A stretch of DNA of 64,000 nucleotides from Catonia carolina (GCA_035578175.1 JAQMRL010000022.1:4819501-4883500); one strand, 5' to 3'; positions 9,049-21,079 are shown, counted from the first letter of the stretch. Numbers and translations: made by a program. The notes: generated by a model not told the origin, from the letters alone.

Positions 9049-11731
9049 TTTACTCACTGCAAATTCACTGACAGTTCTCCTTTGGAATGCAAACGGTCTG
9101 ACGAAACGCAAAACTGAGTTAGACATATATTTACATTCTCACCGTATTGACGTAGCCCTAATCTCAGAGACACATCTTACAGCTAGGTCTCGATTTTATA
9201 TTCGCGACTATAGGATCTATCGGACCGATCATCCGGATGGTACAAGCCATGGGGGTACGGCCATACTAGTCAAATCCTCAATCACACACAATGTTTTAAC
9301 ACCTTTTTCCACTCCTCATGTCCAAGCGACCCTGATAAATTTGCAATGCAAGAGCATAAATTTTACCATAGGATCAGTGTATTGTCCTCCTAGACACATC
9401 ATAAATTCCCAAATGTTTAGAGATTTCTTTAATAGTCTAGGTAATCGGTTTATTATTGGAGGAGACTGGAACGGTAAGCACATACAGTGGGGATCCCGTG
9501 TATGTTCTCCCAGGGGCAGAAATTTACTGAAAGCTATAACAGAAAATCATCTACATTATATTTCTCCAGATAGTCCAACATACTGGCCCTCCGCACGTAC
9601 CAAATTACCAGACATCCTTGACTTTTTTGTTTGTAAGAATCTATCACACCTTCCTATTGAAATAACCACAGTAAATTACCTCTCATCAGATCATTCCCCC
9701 ATACTTTTAACGGTTTCAGACCAACCAGTCTCTACAGAACGCAGACCGAGTCTTACTCCCGGGCCTATGGATTGGGATCTCTTCCAGTTCAATTTAGAAC
9801 ACGCCTTAGATATCCCATTATCAATTAAAACGGACACGGAGGTAGATGATGCTGTTGATTTATTTACTACCTCTGTTCAACAGTGTGCATGGAAGGCATC
9901 ACTGCCATACCGTCCAAATGTCCCAGACGCCCCTCACTATCCCACCCATATCAGAGAACTTATTCGTGAAAAACGCCGCGCCCGTAACACTTGGCAGAGA
10001 ACTCGCCTACCATCTGATAAACGTCGCTTAAACCGGCTGACAAACGAGCTGAAACAGCAAATTCAAACACATAACACCCGCTTATACGAAAATTATACTG
10101 GAACTCTGAACGAGAAGGATGGTAGTCTCTGGCGTAGCACAAAACGCCTACTACGGCATCACACGACATCGATGCCCCTTAGGATGGGTGACGGACCCTG
10201 GCTAATAACTGACGACGACAAAGCTGAATGCTTTGGTAGACATCTTTCTGCAACATTCACTCCCCATAATGACATCCAATCTGTACATCACCAACGCGTT
10301 ACTCAGTCACTAGATGAACCGCTTCAATTATCCCTTCCGCCGAAATACTTTCACCCCTCCGAAGTAAAATCTGAAATTTCGAGATTACCACGTAAGAAGT
10401 CACCGGGATATGATTTAATAACAGCTGAAATACTTAAACATTTACCGCGGAAAGCGCTCGTTCTCCTTACTACAATCTTCAATAGTATATTGCGCACGAC
10501 ACATTTCCCCACTCAGTGGAAGTATGCAGAAATAGTAATGATACAAAAACCGAACAAACCTTTTCATTTACCTTCCTCCTACCGACCAATAAGCCTCCTC
10601 TCAGTACCTTCGAAAATTTTCGAAAAACTCCTTTATAAGCGCATTCTTCCGCTGGTTCATGATACACTACCTCCACATCAATTCGGATTCCGCACTCAAC
10701 ACTCCACCACACAACAACTGCACAGGGTGACTGATTACATAGCTTCGTCTATGGAACAAAAGATGTATGTGTCTGCAGGTTTCCTGGATGTCGCTCAAGC
10801 TTTTGACAGAGTTTGGCATACAGGTCTCTTACACAAACTGAAAGAAATACTACCATTTACCTACTATCTTATCATAAATTCCTTCCTATCTGACAGATTC
10901 TTTAGAATTCGTTTAGGATCGTCTTACTCAAATTTCTTTCTTGTCTTAGCCGGCGTGCCTCAGGGCTCAATTTTAGCACCACTTCTCTATTCTGTATACA
11001 CTTCAGATCTACCGATCCTACCCCAGACCCTCACTGCTACCTACGCTGACGACACAGCGATATTAGCCCGAGACCAAAACTCTATACACGCTTCACTAAC
11101 ACTCCAACATCATCTCAATCTTATACACGAATGGTGTAAAACATGGAAAATAAAACTTAATACGACAAAATCCCTTCACGTAACTTTCACACTCCGTCAT
11201 GGTGATTGCCCACCAGTATACATAGACAATGAACCTCTCACAAAGACAGATACGGTCAAGTATCTCGGTCTGACTTTCGATAAACGACTAACTTGGAGCA
11301 CACATATCAAACGGAAACGTTTATTACTGAATTCCCGATTTAAACTTCTATATTCCCTACTTCACAAACGATCAAAATTACCAATGGCACAAAAATTACG
11401 CATATATTGTTCTCTTTTGAAACCTATTTGGACCTACGGATCCCAAATTTACGGTTCAACCAAACCCTCTAATTTGCAACGAATTCAAGCATTCCAGTCA
11501 AAAACATTACGCCTTATAGCAAATGCACCTCTTTACGTTAGCAACAAAACCTTACATACAGATTTGAAAACACCACTTGTACAAAATTCCATTGAATACC
11601 TATACAAACGCTTTCACGACAAGTCACACGAACACGAGAACCCCCTGGTGCGTTCACTTTCCTCCGTCCATTTACCTGATAATCCCCCTAGACGCCTTAA
11701 AAGACGCTGGAGTAGAGACCTGCTAATTTGA
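9038..11731 (+). CDS. Jockey ORF2: endonuclease-reverse transcriptase
   Basis: This is an intact 897-residue protein that nicks target DNA and reverse transcribes element RNA at the nick. The N-terminal APE-like endonuclease (about residues 10-225) shows WNANGL (16-21), catalytic E44 in ISETH, D143/N145 in GGDWNGKH and D218/H219 in SSDHSP. The reverse transcriptase (about 460-760) shows SYRPISLLS (514-522), HQFGFR, FLDVAQAFDRVWH with D584, GVPQGSILAP, and the YADD active site at 669-672. The C-terminal region ends RRLKRRWSRDLLI. The ATG at 9038 lies inside the end of ORF1, so translation by re-initiation or coupling is likely. All catalytic residues appear present. Confidence 0.95.
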   Translation: MAINLLTANSLTVLLWNANGLTKRKTELDIYLHSHRIDVALISETHLTARSRFYIRDYRIYRTDHPDGTSHGGTAILVKSSITHNVLTPFSTPHVQATLINLQCKSINFTIGSVYCPPRHIINSQMFRDFFNSLGNRFIIGGDWNGKHIQWGSRVCSPRGRNLLKAITENHLHYISPDSPTYWPSARTKLPDILDFFVCKNLSHLPIEITTVNYLSSDHSPILLTVSDQPVSTERRPSLTPGPMDWDLFQFNLEHALDIPLSIKTDTEVDDAVDLFTTSVQQCAWKASLPYRPNVPDAPHYPTHIRELIREKRRARNTWQRTRLPSDKRRLNRLTNELKQQIQTHNTRLYENYTGTLNEKDGSLWRSTKRLLRHHTTSMPLRMGDGPWLITDDDKAECFGRHLSATFTPHNDIQSVHHQRVTQSLDEPLQLSLPPKYFHPSEVKSEISRLPRKKSPGYDLITAEILKHLPRKALVLLTTIFNSILRTTHFPTQWKYAEIVMIQKPNKPFHLPSSYRPISLLSVPSKIFEKLLYKRILPLVHDTLPPHQFGFRTQHSTTQQLHRVTDYIASSMEQKMYVSAGFLDVAQAFDRVWHTGLLHKLKEILPFTYYLIINSFLSDRFFRIRLGSSYSNFFLVLAGVPQGSILAPLLYSVYTSDLPILPQTLTATYADDTAILARDQNSIHASLTLQHHLNLIHEWCKTWKIKLNTTKSLHVTFTLRHGDCPPVYIDNEPLTKTDTVKYLGLTFDKRLTWSTHIKRKRLLLNSRFKLLYSLLHKRSKLPMAQKLRIYCSLLKPIWTYGSQIYGSTKPSNLQRIQAFQSKTLRLIANAPLYVSNKTLHTDLKTPLVQNSIEYLYKRFHDKSHEHENPLVRSLSSVHLPDNPPRRLKRRWSRDLLI

Positions 11732-11886
11732 TATACAAATCTCATTCTTGGGGAGGCACCAATGGGGGCCCTACCCCTCTCATGCCTATCATGTCATTTA
11801 CATTATTATCATAATCATCACATTTGCTTGTTGTAACGTTTTACAGTTGTAAATAAAGAATTAAAGAGAAAAAAAAAAAAAAAAAA
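11732..11886 (+). other. LINE 3' UTR and poly(A) tail
   Basis: This non-coding segment includes GGGGAGGCACCAATGGGGGC, an AATAAA signal and an 18-A tail. The same sequence, decayed, follows the ORF2 relic at 53316-53480. Sequence outside the ORF is therefore kept with the 3' end, as expected if the RT recognises it. Confidence 0.8.
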
Positions 11887-11889
11887 TTA

Positions 11890-14800
11890 ATTTTATTTTG
11901 TGTTTTGTTTTGTTCTAATTGTATAGTATTGTCAAAGATTAATACAATTATTATGAGTAAAATATTTTAAAATGTTCTTCTGTAAATTCGTAATTAATAA
12001 TTCTTCTTCGTTCAATTATTCAGCTTGAATTTATAAATATTTTTTATATCTAGTTTAATTTTAATATCTTAATGGGTTTATACAAGACAATATTCTACTT
12101 AGAATATATTCCATTTCTTACTTTACTTTTTAATTCTCATTTATATTGCCTAATTGGTTGATTATTCATAAAAATATGTCTATAAAAAATAAAATACCTG
12201 TGGGCTATAGATTTAATCTTGTAGCTCTCAGACATTTTTGAATTTTCATTGATTACGTTTTATACATTTATAATGAGTTTTTAATATTTAAAAGCGTGTA
12301 GAAATTAATTTTTTGAATATTTTCACTCAAAAACAAAGTTAAATTATTGACAAAGAAACTTAAGATATTTCTATTAATTTATTTTATTTTATGTTTCAAC
12401 TGTAAAAAAACAACAAAATGTATCAAAAGGTGTCTTAATAAATATAAAAAAGCGTATTATGTCTTTACTCTATTAGCGTTTCATGCATCTTTGGGGAAAT
12501 TTCTAGTTAAATTGAAAGAAGTTACCCATTTTCAATATTATGTATCCTTTAGTAAAAATAACACAAATTTTTGTATATGATTTGTGAATCAAAACGATTG
12601 TGTTTCGCTTTTGGTTTGAATAATGTAAAAAACGTAAAATAGTAATTTTTAATTTCATACACCTTAAACAAATAGGATGATTTTCTTTTTTTAAATTACA
12701 GAATACAAATAAAATTTTTATAAAACAATTTAAACTCTACAAAATTTCGAAATAAACAAATGAAATAAAACGGTCGCTCCAATTTTATCGAAATGAAACA
12801 TTTATTTTTATCCTGAAAAAAGACAATTTTGTCATATAGAAGGAATAGTTCAGTTGGTTTTTGTATTGTAAAATTCCATTACATCATGATATTGTATTAG
12901 ATTAGAGCTTTCAAAGAAGTTTATTTGATACTATATAACGAAGCACTTAAAAATAAAAATAAAATATTATATTCGGACACAACAGAGCAAATATAAAAAC
13001 ACAGTACGGTATGACACAATTCTCTATGTGAATGAATTAAAAACCTTAACGATTAAACAATTTCCGTGATGTACTTCAGTATGAGGACATGGAAAATAAA
13101 ATACAAAAGAAGGGTTTATTGTATGATTCTGAGTAATACCTTGGAATATTCACAAGTGCTGTACCATTTCTATTTAAACTATATGTAGTACTTTCAAACA
13201 AATCAATATTGCATTGTACGGTATGAATTACTTTTTTTGGTTTATAACTGAATAATTGTTTAGGTACATAAACTAAATAGTAAAATATAATATAATACAG
13301 TATCTAGTTTATCAAAAGAATTCTTGTTATAAAACATAAATTAAAAAAAAATCTGTGACTTTACAATCTTCTTTAGAAAACAGAACAATTAATAATTTTG
13401 CTTACAATCTTTACAATTTTGCTTACAAAAGGAATCCACAGTAATAGAATTCTGAAGTTCATTGAATCTGTTTCAACAAATAAAAATTCTAAACAAATTT
13501 ATAAAACTTAGAATTTAGTAAATAAAATATAAATTCTAAATTTTGATGAACATTTATTTTGATTTTAAGTTTAAAAAAGAACCAGATGGTTAATCTAAAA
13601 AATTTAATCTTTGAGTCTTTAAAAATTGTAATCTTGATTATTATTTGTCTAATTAAGTAACAGATAATTAGGATGACGACTTAGTCTCTTTTGTTAACGT
13701 TCGCAGAACAATGAAATGTCTTTTTGAATTGTGTTCCTTTAGAAGTCATGATATATTTATATACTTATTTCTGATGTAACAAGAAATCTCAGTGATTTTC
13801 CTATTACTTTTGACTGGAATATTACTAAAATGTTAACACTTGACTTGCTTGCTTATCCCCACAAGTACAGGTGTGCTTAAGTGTTGATTTATATAATTCA
13901 GTTATCTCACTTTCTTTAGAGAGTTTTAAAACACAAAAATGGTAACAATATTTTAATACTTTACTGACATAGGTCTTGAATAGGTAGTAAATAATAATGC
14001 AAACAATAATAATATATTTTTATAAAATTTAACGTAGTAATTATTATTTTTCATATAAGTATACGAGAGTTTTTAATCAAAATATTACCTTTTTTACATT
14101 AAAAGGTTTAATTAAATACTTTATGTGATGTGTTCAAAGAAATTTTATTTTTAAACTGTTTTATTTGGTTCATTGATTCTTCTTATATGAATTTACAGAA
14201 AAGAAAAATCAATTTATGAATTGAAAACTTAATTACTTATTTTATTTTAAGCTCTGACGCTATCAACGTACCTAAATTAAAAATTACTTGTTTTAAAACC
14301 ATCTACTTTACTCAGCATTTTTTCTTCTGTTTTCTTTTATAAAAATAATTTTCAGATGGAAAATTTGTATTTATTTAAACACGTTTTTAATAGCTGTATA
14401 AATAAGTATTTGTAAATTTAAAAGAAAATGTTATTAACCAGAAATATTCAATATTATCTGCAATATAATTTTTGAACGTGCTAAATTCTTTTAGTACAAC
14501 TTTCAGTTCTTCAGCTACTCGTTACACTGTAATTAAAAATACAGTAAATTCACTTGACCGAGTACAGAACTCATACTTAGTGTATTTAAAACAATTATGA
14601 AATCATCAAGAATTTCTAATTTCTTCATAATTTATGTTAATGGTAATAGTATTAATAATGTTAAAAATTATTAAGCAATGAAGACTTAATCAAGTATTGC
14701 GAAATGAAATAATGTTATACCGTGTAATATGTTCTATTAGAATTTTACAAATTAAGGAAAATTTTGCAAATACCTTCAAAAAGCTTCTGTACAGTAGAAC

Positions 14801-15590
14801 GTTTTGAAATCAGTTATTTTTTTCAAATGTTAAACAAGATACTAACGGACAATTTATTTAAATATTAACTTGTTCTACAGAGAAAAGCAGTATGCCTAAA
14901 TTATCCTTTTGAAAATAAAATTCAACATTTTGTGTAGCGTAATGAGCAATAAAGGCTTTTAGCATAATAAAATTATTTAAATTTAAAAAAAATTTATTTA
15001 TGCCAATCAAATAACTAGGATAAACTATATTGGGCGTTTCATTGTTGCGTGACTCACATCAAGGAGTCAAAAAGGGATGAAGCAAAAACCTTGGACTCAG
15101 TTACTTGAGACGTTCTAGCTTGAAGGTAGTCAGTCGGATTTATCTCTTAAAAAAGTCGTATTAGATATGAACGGTGCAGAGGAAGACGGAGGAATGTCAA
15201 AAAGTAAAATAAAAATTTGATTATAACACCATCAGGTAGCTGATATTAAAAACTATAAAATGCAGTATTCATAACAGTCAATGAGGAGAATAGCTATGAA
15301 ATAAACAGTAACAGAAAAATTTCTAAACAGGGAAAGAAAAAGGAATGTCCATGCGTTACAGGCTAACAAAGGGGATAGTCATAGTGTCACACATGATATT
15401 AAGTACCCTTGTTTGTTTCTATTCCCGCCTGTTTTCTATTTATTTTATATTTAAAAAATGCATGGTTCATATACAAAAGTGCAAAACTATTCCTGTACCT
15501 ATGAAACCTATAGGGAAATATTTTCTTTTGAATTTAACATTTCATTCGGTACCCACAAATGGATACATTGTACAAACTGCAGTATTATTG
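11890..15590. other. Long AT-rich non-coding DNA
   Basis: No domain-bearing ORF, RNA gene or clear repeat was found. The ORFs at 12347-12580 and 15345-15620 are low-complexity or lack family features, and I do not call them genes. Confidence 0.45.
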
Positions 15591-15596
15591 TTCAGG

Positions 15597-15700
15597 TTAA
15601 CAGCCAAAAGGCTGGTTTGAACCTCTAGAGGTTTTACTAATTAAAACGAGTAGTGACGTGGTTTACTATAGCCACCCTCACTTAGTACAAAAATAGCATA
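15597..15700 (-). repeat. Dispersed ~0.34-kb repeat, copy 3 (right-end fragment)
   Basis: The minus strand reads GTAAACCACGTCACTACTCG, then AAAACCTCTAGAGGTTCAAA, then CCAGCCTTTTGGCT, matching the right part of the copy at 23082-23412. Only the last 100 bp or so is present. Confidence 0.5.
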
Positions 15701-15704
15701 TGGT

Positions 15705-16150
15705 TACTGTTGTTCAAATCTTAAAGTTCCTTTCCTGTGAATTTTTATCAAATTGACATTGCTCCTTCTTGCCCTGTACCGTTCATATGGTAATACTCAA
15801 ACTTGTTTGGGCCTGCAAGTTGAAATTAAGGGTAATACCTAGTTCATCAAACTACAAAAAAGTGTAGCAATTTGAATTAAATTGTTTTAGGTTCTTCATT
15901 GGAACCCAATATAATGTAACCAATGAAATGCTATTCAATGATATAGAGATGCTCCTAAAAAAATAAAAATAATAAGTAATTCTAACAAAAAATTGTAAAA
16001 CATCTAAAAAGTTAGAACAACGTCAACAATCTATGAGCAAACAATCTTCTGAATAACAACGAAAATATTCACAGTTTGAAACATGTTAAAATATTGAATT
16101 TACTTTCTCGAGTTTGTCAAATCAGTTAATGTTGTGTTTTATTATGACTA
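15705..16150. other. Non-coding DNA; possible 3' UTR of a minus-strand gene
   Basis: No ORF is supported. If the exon candidate at 16152-16238 is real, this side would hold its 3' UTR. An AATAAA reads on the minus strand at 16138-16143, only about 8 nt after the stop codon. Confidence 0.25.
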
Positions 16151-16151
16151 C

Positions 16152-16238
16152 CTAATCATCGTCATCATAATCATAATTTCCATTCTGGTCGCTGGCATCA
16201 TCTTCAGCTTCACGTACTTCATGTCTCAAAATAATTAT
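16152..16238 (-). CDS. Candidate terminal coding exon with acidic C-terminus
   Basis: Read on the minus strand, an AG acceptor (16240-16239, context AAATTGTAG) is followed by 28 codons and TAG. They read ILRHEVREAEDD, then ASDQNGNYDYDDDD. Composition differs sharply from the AT-rich surroundings and resembles an acidic protein tail. An AATAAA lies directly after the stop. No upstream exon could be linked and I do not recognise the protein. It could be a chance open stretch, or a real last exon of a host gene lying at higher coordinates. Confidence 0.3.
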   Translation of the reverse strand: MIILRHEVREAEDDASDQNGNYDYDDDD

Positions 16239-16385
16239 CTACAATTTAGAGTTATTTAGAACAGAGTGAGATATAATTTTAAAGGTTACCTTTCGAAACA
16301 CACTACTAACTTTCTTTCAAAAAGTTTTATATTTCAGAAATTCATAATTTTTAAATTAAAAAATTAATCGTAAAATAACGGAACC

Positions 16386-16700
16386 TTGTTAAAAAAATTG
16401 AGAGTGCAAAAAAATTTATCTTCAATTGTGGAGTACATCCAGCAATTCAAACATAAACATATTCAAACGTTTCAGTCAAAATTCTTGCGGCGGGACCTGC
16501 AAATTCCGTGGTACATCAAAAACACTTATATCTATGCCGATCTGAATATTGACTCAGTGAAACAAACTGTATCAAAATTCAGCCGTAAATATGAAGAAAG
16601 ACTCAATCATCATCCAAACTTCTTAGCTCTGAATCTACTAAAATAACATTGATTGGGTTTTCAAGACTGAAAAGACATAGCGTTTTTGATTTAGGTTATA
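16386..16700 (+). pseudogene. Jockey-type LINE ORF2 C-terminal relic
   Basis: The frame holds IQTFQSKFLR, then WYIKNTYIYADLNIDSVKQT, then KYEERLNHHPNFLALNLL, the C-terminal region beyond the RT of Jockey elements. After an in-frame stop at about 16645 the typical end (SRLKRHSVFDL) is still readable. The block between FLR and WYIKN has lost residues. This belongs to a different Jockey lineage from the intact elements here, whose proteins end WSRDLL or WPRDLL. It is old and non-functional. Confidence 0.7.
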
Positions 16701-16704
16701 CGTT

Positions 16705-18180
16705 TTAAAGAACATTGTTCAATATATTATTATTCTTTTTCTAATAAATTTATTACTATTTTCAATTTCATTAACATTATAATGAAATTGTAATCATGTA
16801 AACTACCACTTATCAAAATTGTTGATTGTTTTATTTCATGTGAACAGATTGTAATGTTGGAGACTAAAAAGAAGTGTTAACAGCTTTATTAAATTATCGC
16901 AAATTAAAAAAAAATTAAAATTTATTTTATGTAATATATTTTAAAAGTTTTCCAGTTAAAACTAGTAACAGCATATCATGTTTAGCATAATAATATAAGA
17001 ATCTCTTAAATTACATATAGTAAAATTTTCCGCATACATTCTCTCCATGGAACGTTTTATAATTACTTTGTAATCATTATGTAATCAAGAATTTACCTCT
17101 ACCAAAAACATAATTGGATTACTAAGCTGCGTTCAGTTCATATTAAGTACTAACTTTTAATACTAGTTATGTAATTAACTATTCTGGATTTATAAAAATT
17201 AAAGTTTATGGTATAATTCTATCTCCAGTTATATTTCATGGAAAGATTATATTTTTTCTAATTTATTTTAATAAATACACAGCATTGTATAACGTTAATA
17301 AAAACATTCTTGGTTAATGTTAGAATAAAAGTATCAACATTTTAGATATCTTGTTGACAGTAGTTCAACTGAATTTGTTTTCAAATCTCTTACTCACTTG
17401 ATTGTTGGAAATAAAGTGTTTTTGTAATGGGTAAATAAAAATTAATTTCGTGATTCATAAAGCAGATTAATCAATATGTTAATAATAGATATGTTTTTAT
17501 TTATCAATTTTGTATGAATGATGTGTTAGTACTAGAAATTTAATTTTTCTCGTAGTGGCATTGCCTTAGAAAGCCTCCTTTTCAATAGGTAGGCCTACTG
17601 CTTTATCCAAATATTTTTAAACTAATTATATTACGTTGTGATTTATTATTGTTGTTGTTAGTTATTTAATGTTCAATTTTTTAAATTTTTGTTCTTGTAT
17701 ATTGTTAGTTTTATTTTTGTATGGGATTCTTAAATTAACTATTGAGATATATTCTTTAAAACGATACTTTCTGTTTATTTCCATATCATTTGTTTAGTTA
17801 AAATTTAGTAAAACCTTTTTTGGTTATGAGACGGTTTTTTATAATTTATTTCTACATGTTTAGAATTTGGTGCAGCTCAATTGTAATGTAATTAAGTTTT
17901 AATAATTAAAAAATATTGGCAAAAAATTATACAATCAGAAACTTTTGGACCGTTTAAATACCCTCCTAGATGTTCAGAATTTTGTAAAGTTTGAGATCAA
18001 GCATAATATTTCTTATAAGGTATGTAAAATAACATTGACTGAAAAAAATCTTAAAATTATAAGATTTAGTAAATAATAAAATAAATTAAGGTAACGTGTT
18101 TTCTTTTGTCTCGAATTATAACTACGTGACAATTCAAGTTAATACTCATAGTGGTATCCGTTTATAACTACGAGTATTAT
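16705..18180. other. AT-rich non-coding DNA
   Basis: No gene is supported; the sequence is dominated by A/T runs. Confidence 0.45.
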
Positions 18181-18185
18181 CCGTT

Positions 18186-18663
18186 TTAGATCAAGAGGTC
18201 TCTACTCCATTTTCGCTTTAGACGTCGCACAGGTGGGAAGTTCTTTGTAGCTAGATATTTGATTGGAGATCTAGTCGTTCGTGAAATTTACTGTACAAGG
18301 AAGGAGTTAGCTCCTTTACTGTTGGAATTTTGAAATCGTCGTGGAGGGTTTTATCGCTTACATAAAAAGGAGCGCCAGAAGCAAGTCTTAAGAATTTTGA
18401 TTGAAAGGCCTGGATCGACTTTAGATTACTCTCTGCCGCTACTCCAAAGAGCTGGACACCATAAGTCCAGATTAGTCTCAAAAGGGTTTTGTATATTAAA
18501 AATTTTGAACGGAGGTTCAATTTCGATCGAAGGTTAATACAGCAGAAGTGTAGCTTCTGGCGGCGGTTAAGTTCTAAACGTTTTGTACGCAGATGATGCT
18601 TCCAAGTTAGTCGCCTGTTAAGACATAAGCCAAGATATCGCACCACTCTGGCTTGGGAAATTT
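18186..18663 (-). pseudogene. Jockey-type LINE ORF2 C-terminal fragment
   Basis: A 130-codon open stretch on the minus strand reads VVRYLGLCLNRRLTW, then SKFLIYKTLLRLIWTYGVQL, then IQAFQSKFLRLASGAPFYVS and DKTLHDDFKIPTVKEL. This is the region following the RT active site of Jockey ORF2. A frameshift near 18250 separates it from the expected end VRRLKRKWSRDLL. The N-terminal boundary is abrupt at about 18663 (TAA just upstream), fitting 5' truncation. It is closely related to the fragment at 2661-2815. Confidence 0.8.
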
Positions 18664-18669
18664 AATTCA

Positions 18670-19710
18670 AAAATATTGAGACATTTAAATTTAAGTGGAT
18701 GACAGTTTAATTCATTTCAACTACTCAGAAAAAATTTTTATCAAGTGAGTAATAAATATATATAAGAAATTTATTTAACTTTAAAGCAAAATAAAAGTGG
18801 TGGTATAAATCCCTATTAGTTGTCATAAATAAAGTCTAAAATTTTACATCAGGAAAATATTACGACTGAATGTAACATTTTTCTTGTTGAACAAGCTTGA
18901 ATAATAGTTGAATGGCGGTTTGTAATTATATACTAAGAAATTTAAAGTATATACGTATATATAATAAAGTTCAAATAAAAAAGGAAAAACGGAAGTGTCT
19001 AATTTAATTTAGTTAAATAGCAGTAGTGAATTATTTTGATCTGTTTCGATTAATAAATTAAATTTATAATATCTTACAATTTATTGACTAGGTAAATATT
19101 TTTCTTCTTTCTTCTTTCGAAAAAGTAAACAATTATATTCTTGCTCTTTTGATTAAGCAAATCTGTTTTCGCTTGATATAAACTGGAGTTCAATGACCTG
19201 TATCAATCTTTATAAATTAATTATAACAAAATCTAATTTCCTGGTTGGAAATTATGAAATGGCTTTTACAATAAGTTGTATATATTCAATATGTTAACTA
19301 CTAAATATTGCTGTTGTATGAGTTTAATTTCGAATTGGTATTAGAAGTAGTTGTACAGTGTGAGTACTGAACTTGGTCATTAAGGAAATCACAGAAATAC
19401 CAGTAAGAAAAGGCTTATCAGTTTGAGAATTTAATTTGTTGGTTTGTTAATTAATTAATTTAATCGGCTTAGCTCGAATATGCCCATGTAATTTATAGAA
19501 GCGGAATAGCAATATTGCTATTTCAATTTACACATATATACTGAATAAGATATGAACAACTTCACCATATAGTATAATATGCTATCCGTTTATTGAAGTT
19601 GCTTGAAAGATTTAAATGGATTTGTATCTTAGTAGCGTAAGCATCAATTTATTGAAAGAATATTTTCATAAATTTTTTGAATATTACTATTAATTGATAT
19701 AATGGGTCGA
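18670..19710. other. AT-rich non-coding DNA
   Basis: No feature is supported here. Confidence 0.45.
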
Positions 19711-19714
19711 TTGT

Positions 19715-20208
19715 GATTTTCTCTTGCCCTACATGATTAAAGGAAGGAAAGTATTTTTCCATATCAATTTTTTAAACTGAGTTTTAACCGGATTTACATG
19801 TTTTCCGGCCCTCTGAACTCAACAAACATGTTTCTAGCGATTGGTCGTGTGTGAACAAAATATATCTTAAGAGCAGAGTATCGTACGGAGTTGAAACTTG
19901 GAACTTAAGTTAGGCACCACTATGAGACCAAACACGAACATTTTCATCAAAATCTATTAACCGAAAGTAGCAGTTTAATCGTGCAAAATTGTTAAATTTT
20001 TTGTAATATTCTCAAAAACGGCTGCTATGATATTTTAAATTACCTCATTTACTACATTTTTATGCTCTACAAGATAGAATAAGTGCTATGCCTGCTGAAT
20101 TTCTTGGGGCATATGCTCTCTCAATAAACAATGCTATTTTCAAGTTTTCGGCTTTAATATACATTCCAGGGAATAAGTGTATAGGCTATAATCGAAGTTG
20201 TCAAACAT
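19715..20208 (+). mobile_element. TF1 non-autonomous element, left half (copy A)
   Basis: It shows the TF1 left end (TTCTCTTGCC) and AGGAAGGAAAGTATT, then a short GT run, GAGTTGAAACTTGGAACTTA, CATTTACTACATTTTTATGC and TGCCTGCTGAATTTCTTG. These occur in the same order as in copies B (29520), C (31888) and D (42485). It stops at about 20208, where the inverted right half begins. No ORF is conserved between copies. Confidence 0.65.
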
Positions 20209-20690
20209 TAAAAATCTGGTGTGAAACACTCACCAGACTTTCTTTTGCCAATGCAAATAATGAACAATATAACCTAAAATTAGTAATAAAACATTACAAA
20301 TAAACAAAAAAACTAACCTCAAAAACCATATCCTTATATTAATTATAATTGAAAGACGAAAAATGAAAATCAACCTCAGTTTGGCTTAAAAATAGGGAAA
20401 ATCACTCTTTCACGCTACACTAGGCTCTGTAGAGAAAAATGCTTTAATTAAAAGTTGTAGATCTTTTAATTTCCTATAAATTTTATAATACATAGTTTTG
20501 TCATAAAATGGATGCTAAGGCTGAAATATTAAAAAATCGATTTTTTTAATACGTTTTCGTGAGAAAATACAGGAAAATTGCTAATTACCGCTAAACTAAG
20601 CGTTATACAAATAAATGTTTGAATTAAAAGTTGTAGGATTTTAGATTATCTGCAACTTTTATTATTATAATTATATTATAATAATTATGT
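20209..20690 (-). mobile_element. TF1 element, right half, inverted (copy A')
   Basis: It begins with the TF1 right end read in reverse (TCTGGTGTGAAACACTCACC, then CTTTCTTTTGCC). It runs through both internal modules (GCTAAACTA landmarks) and stops near 20690. Together with copy A it represents most of one element, but with the right half inverted. Confidence 0.65.
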
Positions 20691-20694
20691 ATTT

Positions 20695-20880
20695 ATTATT
20701 ATACACAGTACACCAACTGTAGCACCAGTACTCGCAATTGAGTTGACCTCACGTTTAGATAAGTGGGCGAGAAGTACTTAGGTGGATTTGAAAACTACAT
20801 CTATGAAATTTTAACTTATCCGCGCTTCTACACAACATTACCACTATTATTACCTTTAGATTATATAGTAAAATATTGTT
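20695..20880. other. Non-coding DNA upstream of a possible promoter
   Basis: No gene is visible. The sequence becomes less AT-rich towards 20880. Confidence 0.3.
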
Positions 20881-20883
20881 ATA

Positions 20884-21078
20884 ATGAAGCGGCGAAAAAT
20901 GAAATCAGCTGTTCATAAACAGGTAACCGATTAAATATAAAAACGAAGCATTTGATTGTTGAAGCGCCGCCGCAGTTTCAATGGCTGGTGTGTTAGTGGC
21001 CTAAACTGTACGGGATTCTTCGTTACGGTGAAGTTTGTTATTTTTGTCATAAGACATTGTATTTAATGTTGAATTTGG
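20884..21078 (+). promoter_or_regulatory. Candidate promoter / first exon region
   Basis: This is a local GC- and CpG-richer island (GAAGCGCCGCCGCAGTTTC) in AT-rich DNA. It contains a CAGTT initiator-like element, an ATG-led mini-frame from 20884 that reaches a possible donor CAG/GTAACC at 20923, and a second donor-like TTTG/GTAAGG at 21078. This is what a host 5' UTR exon could look like, but no downstream exon was found. Confidence is low. Confidence 0.22.
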
Positions 21079-21079
21079 T

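Larger units (their letters stand above)
8533..11886 (+). mobile_element. Jockey-type LINE, 5'-truncated, ORF2 intact
   Basis: This non-LTR retrotransposon copy begins inside ORF1, at the third zinc knuckle. It carries an uninterrupted ORF2, a 3' UTR of about 137 bp with AATAAA at 11852-11857, and an 18-A tail (11869-11886). The 5' flank is low-complexity TTAAT repeat, so a target-site duplication cannot be assigned. A short 3' relic of the same subfamily, sharing the 3' UTR, lies at 53316-53760 on the minus strand. The unbroken ORF2 suggests a young insertion, but without a 5' end the copy lacks its promoter. Confidence 0.9.
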
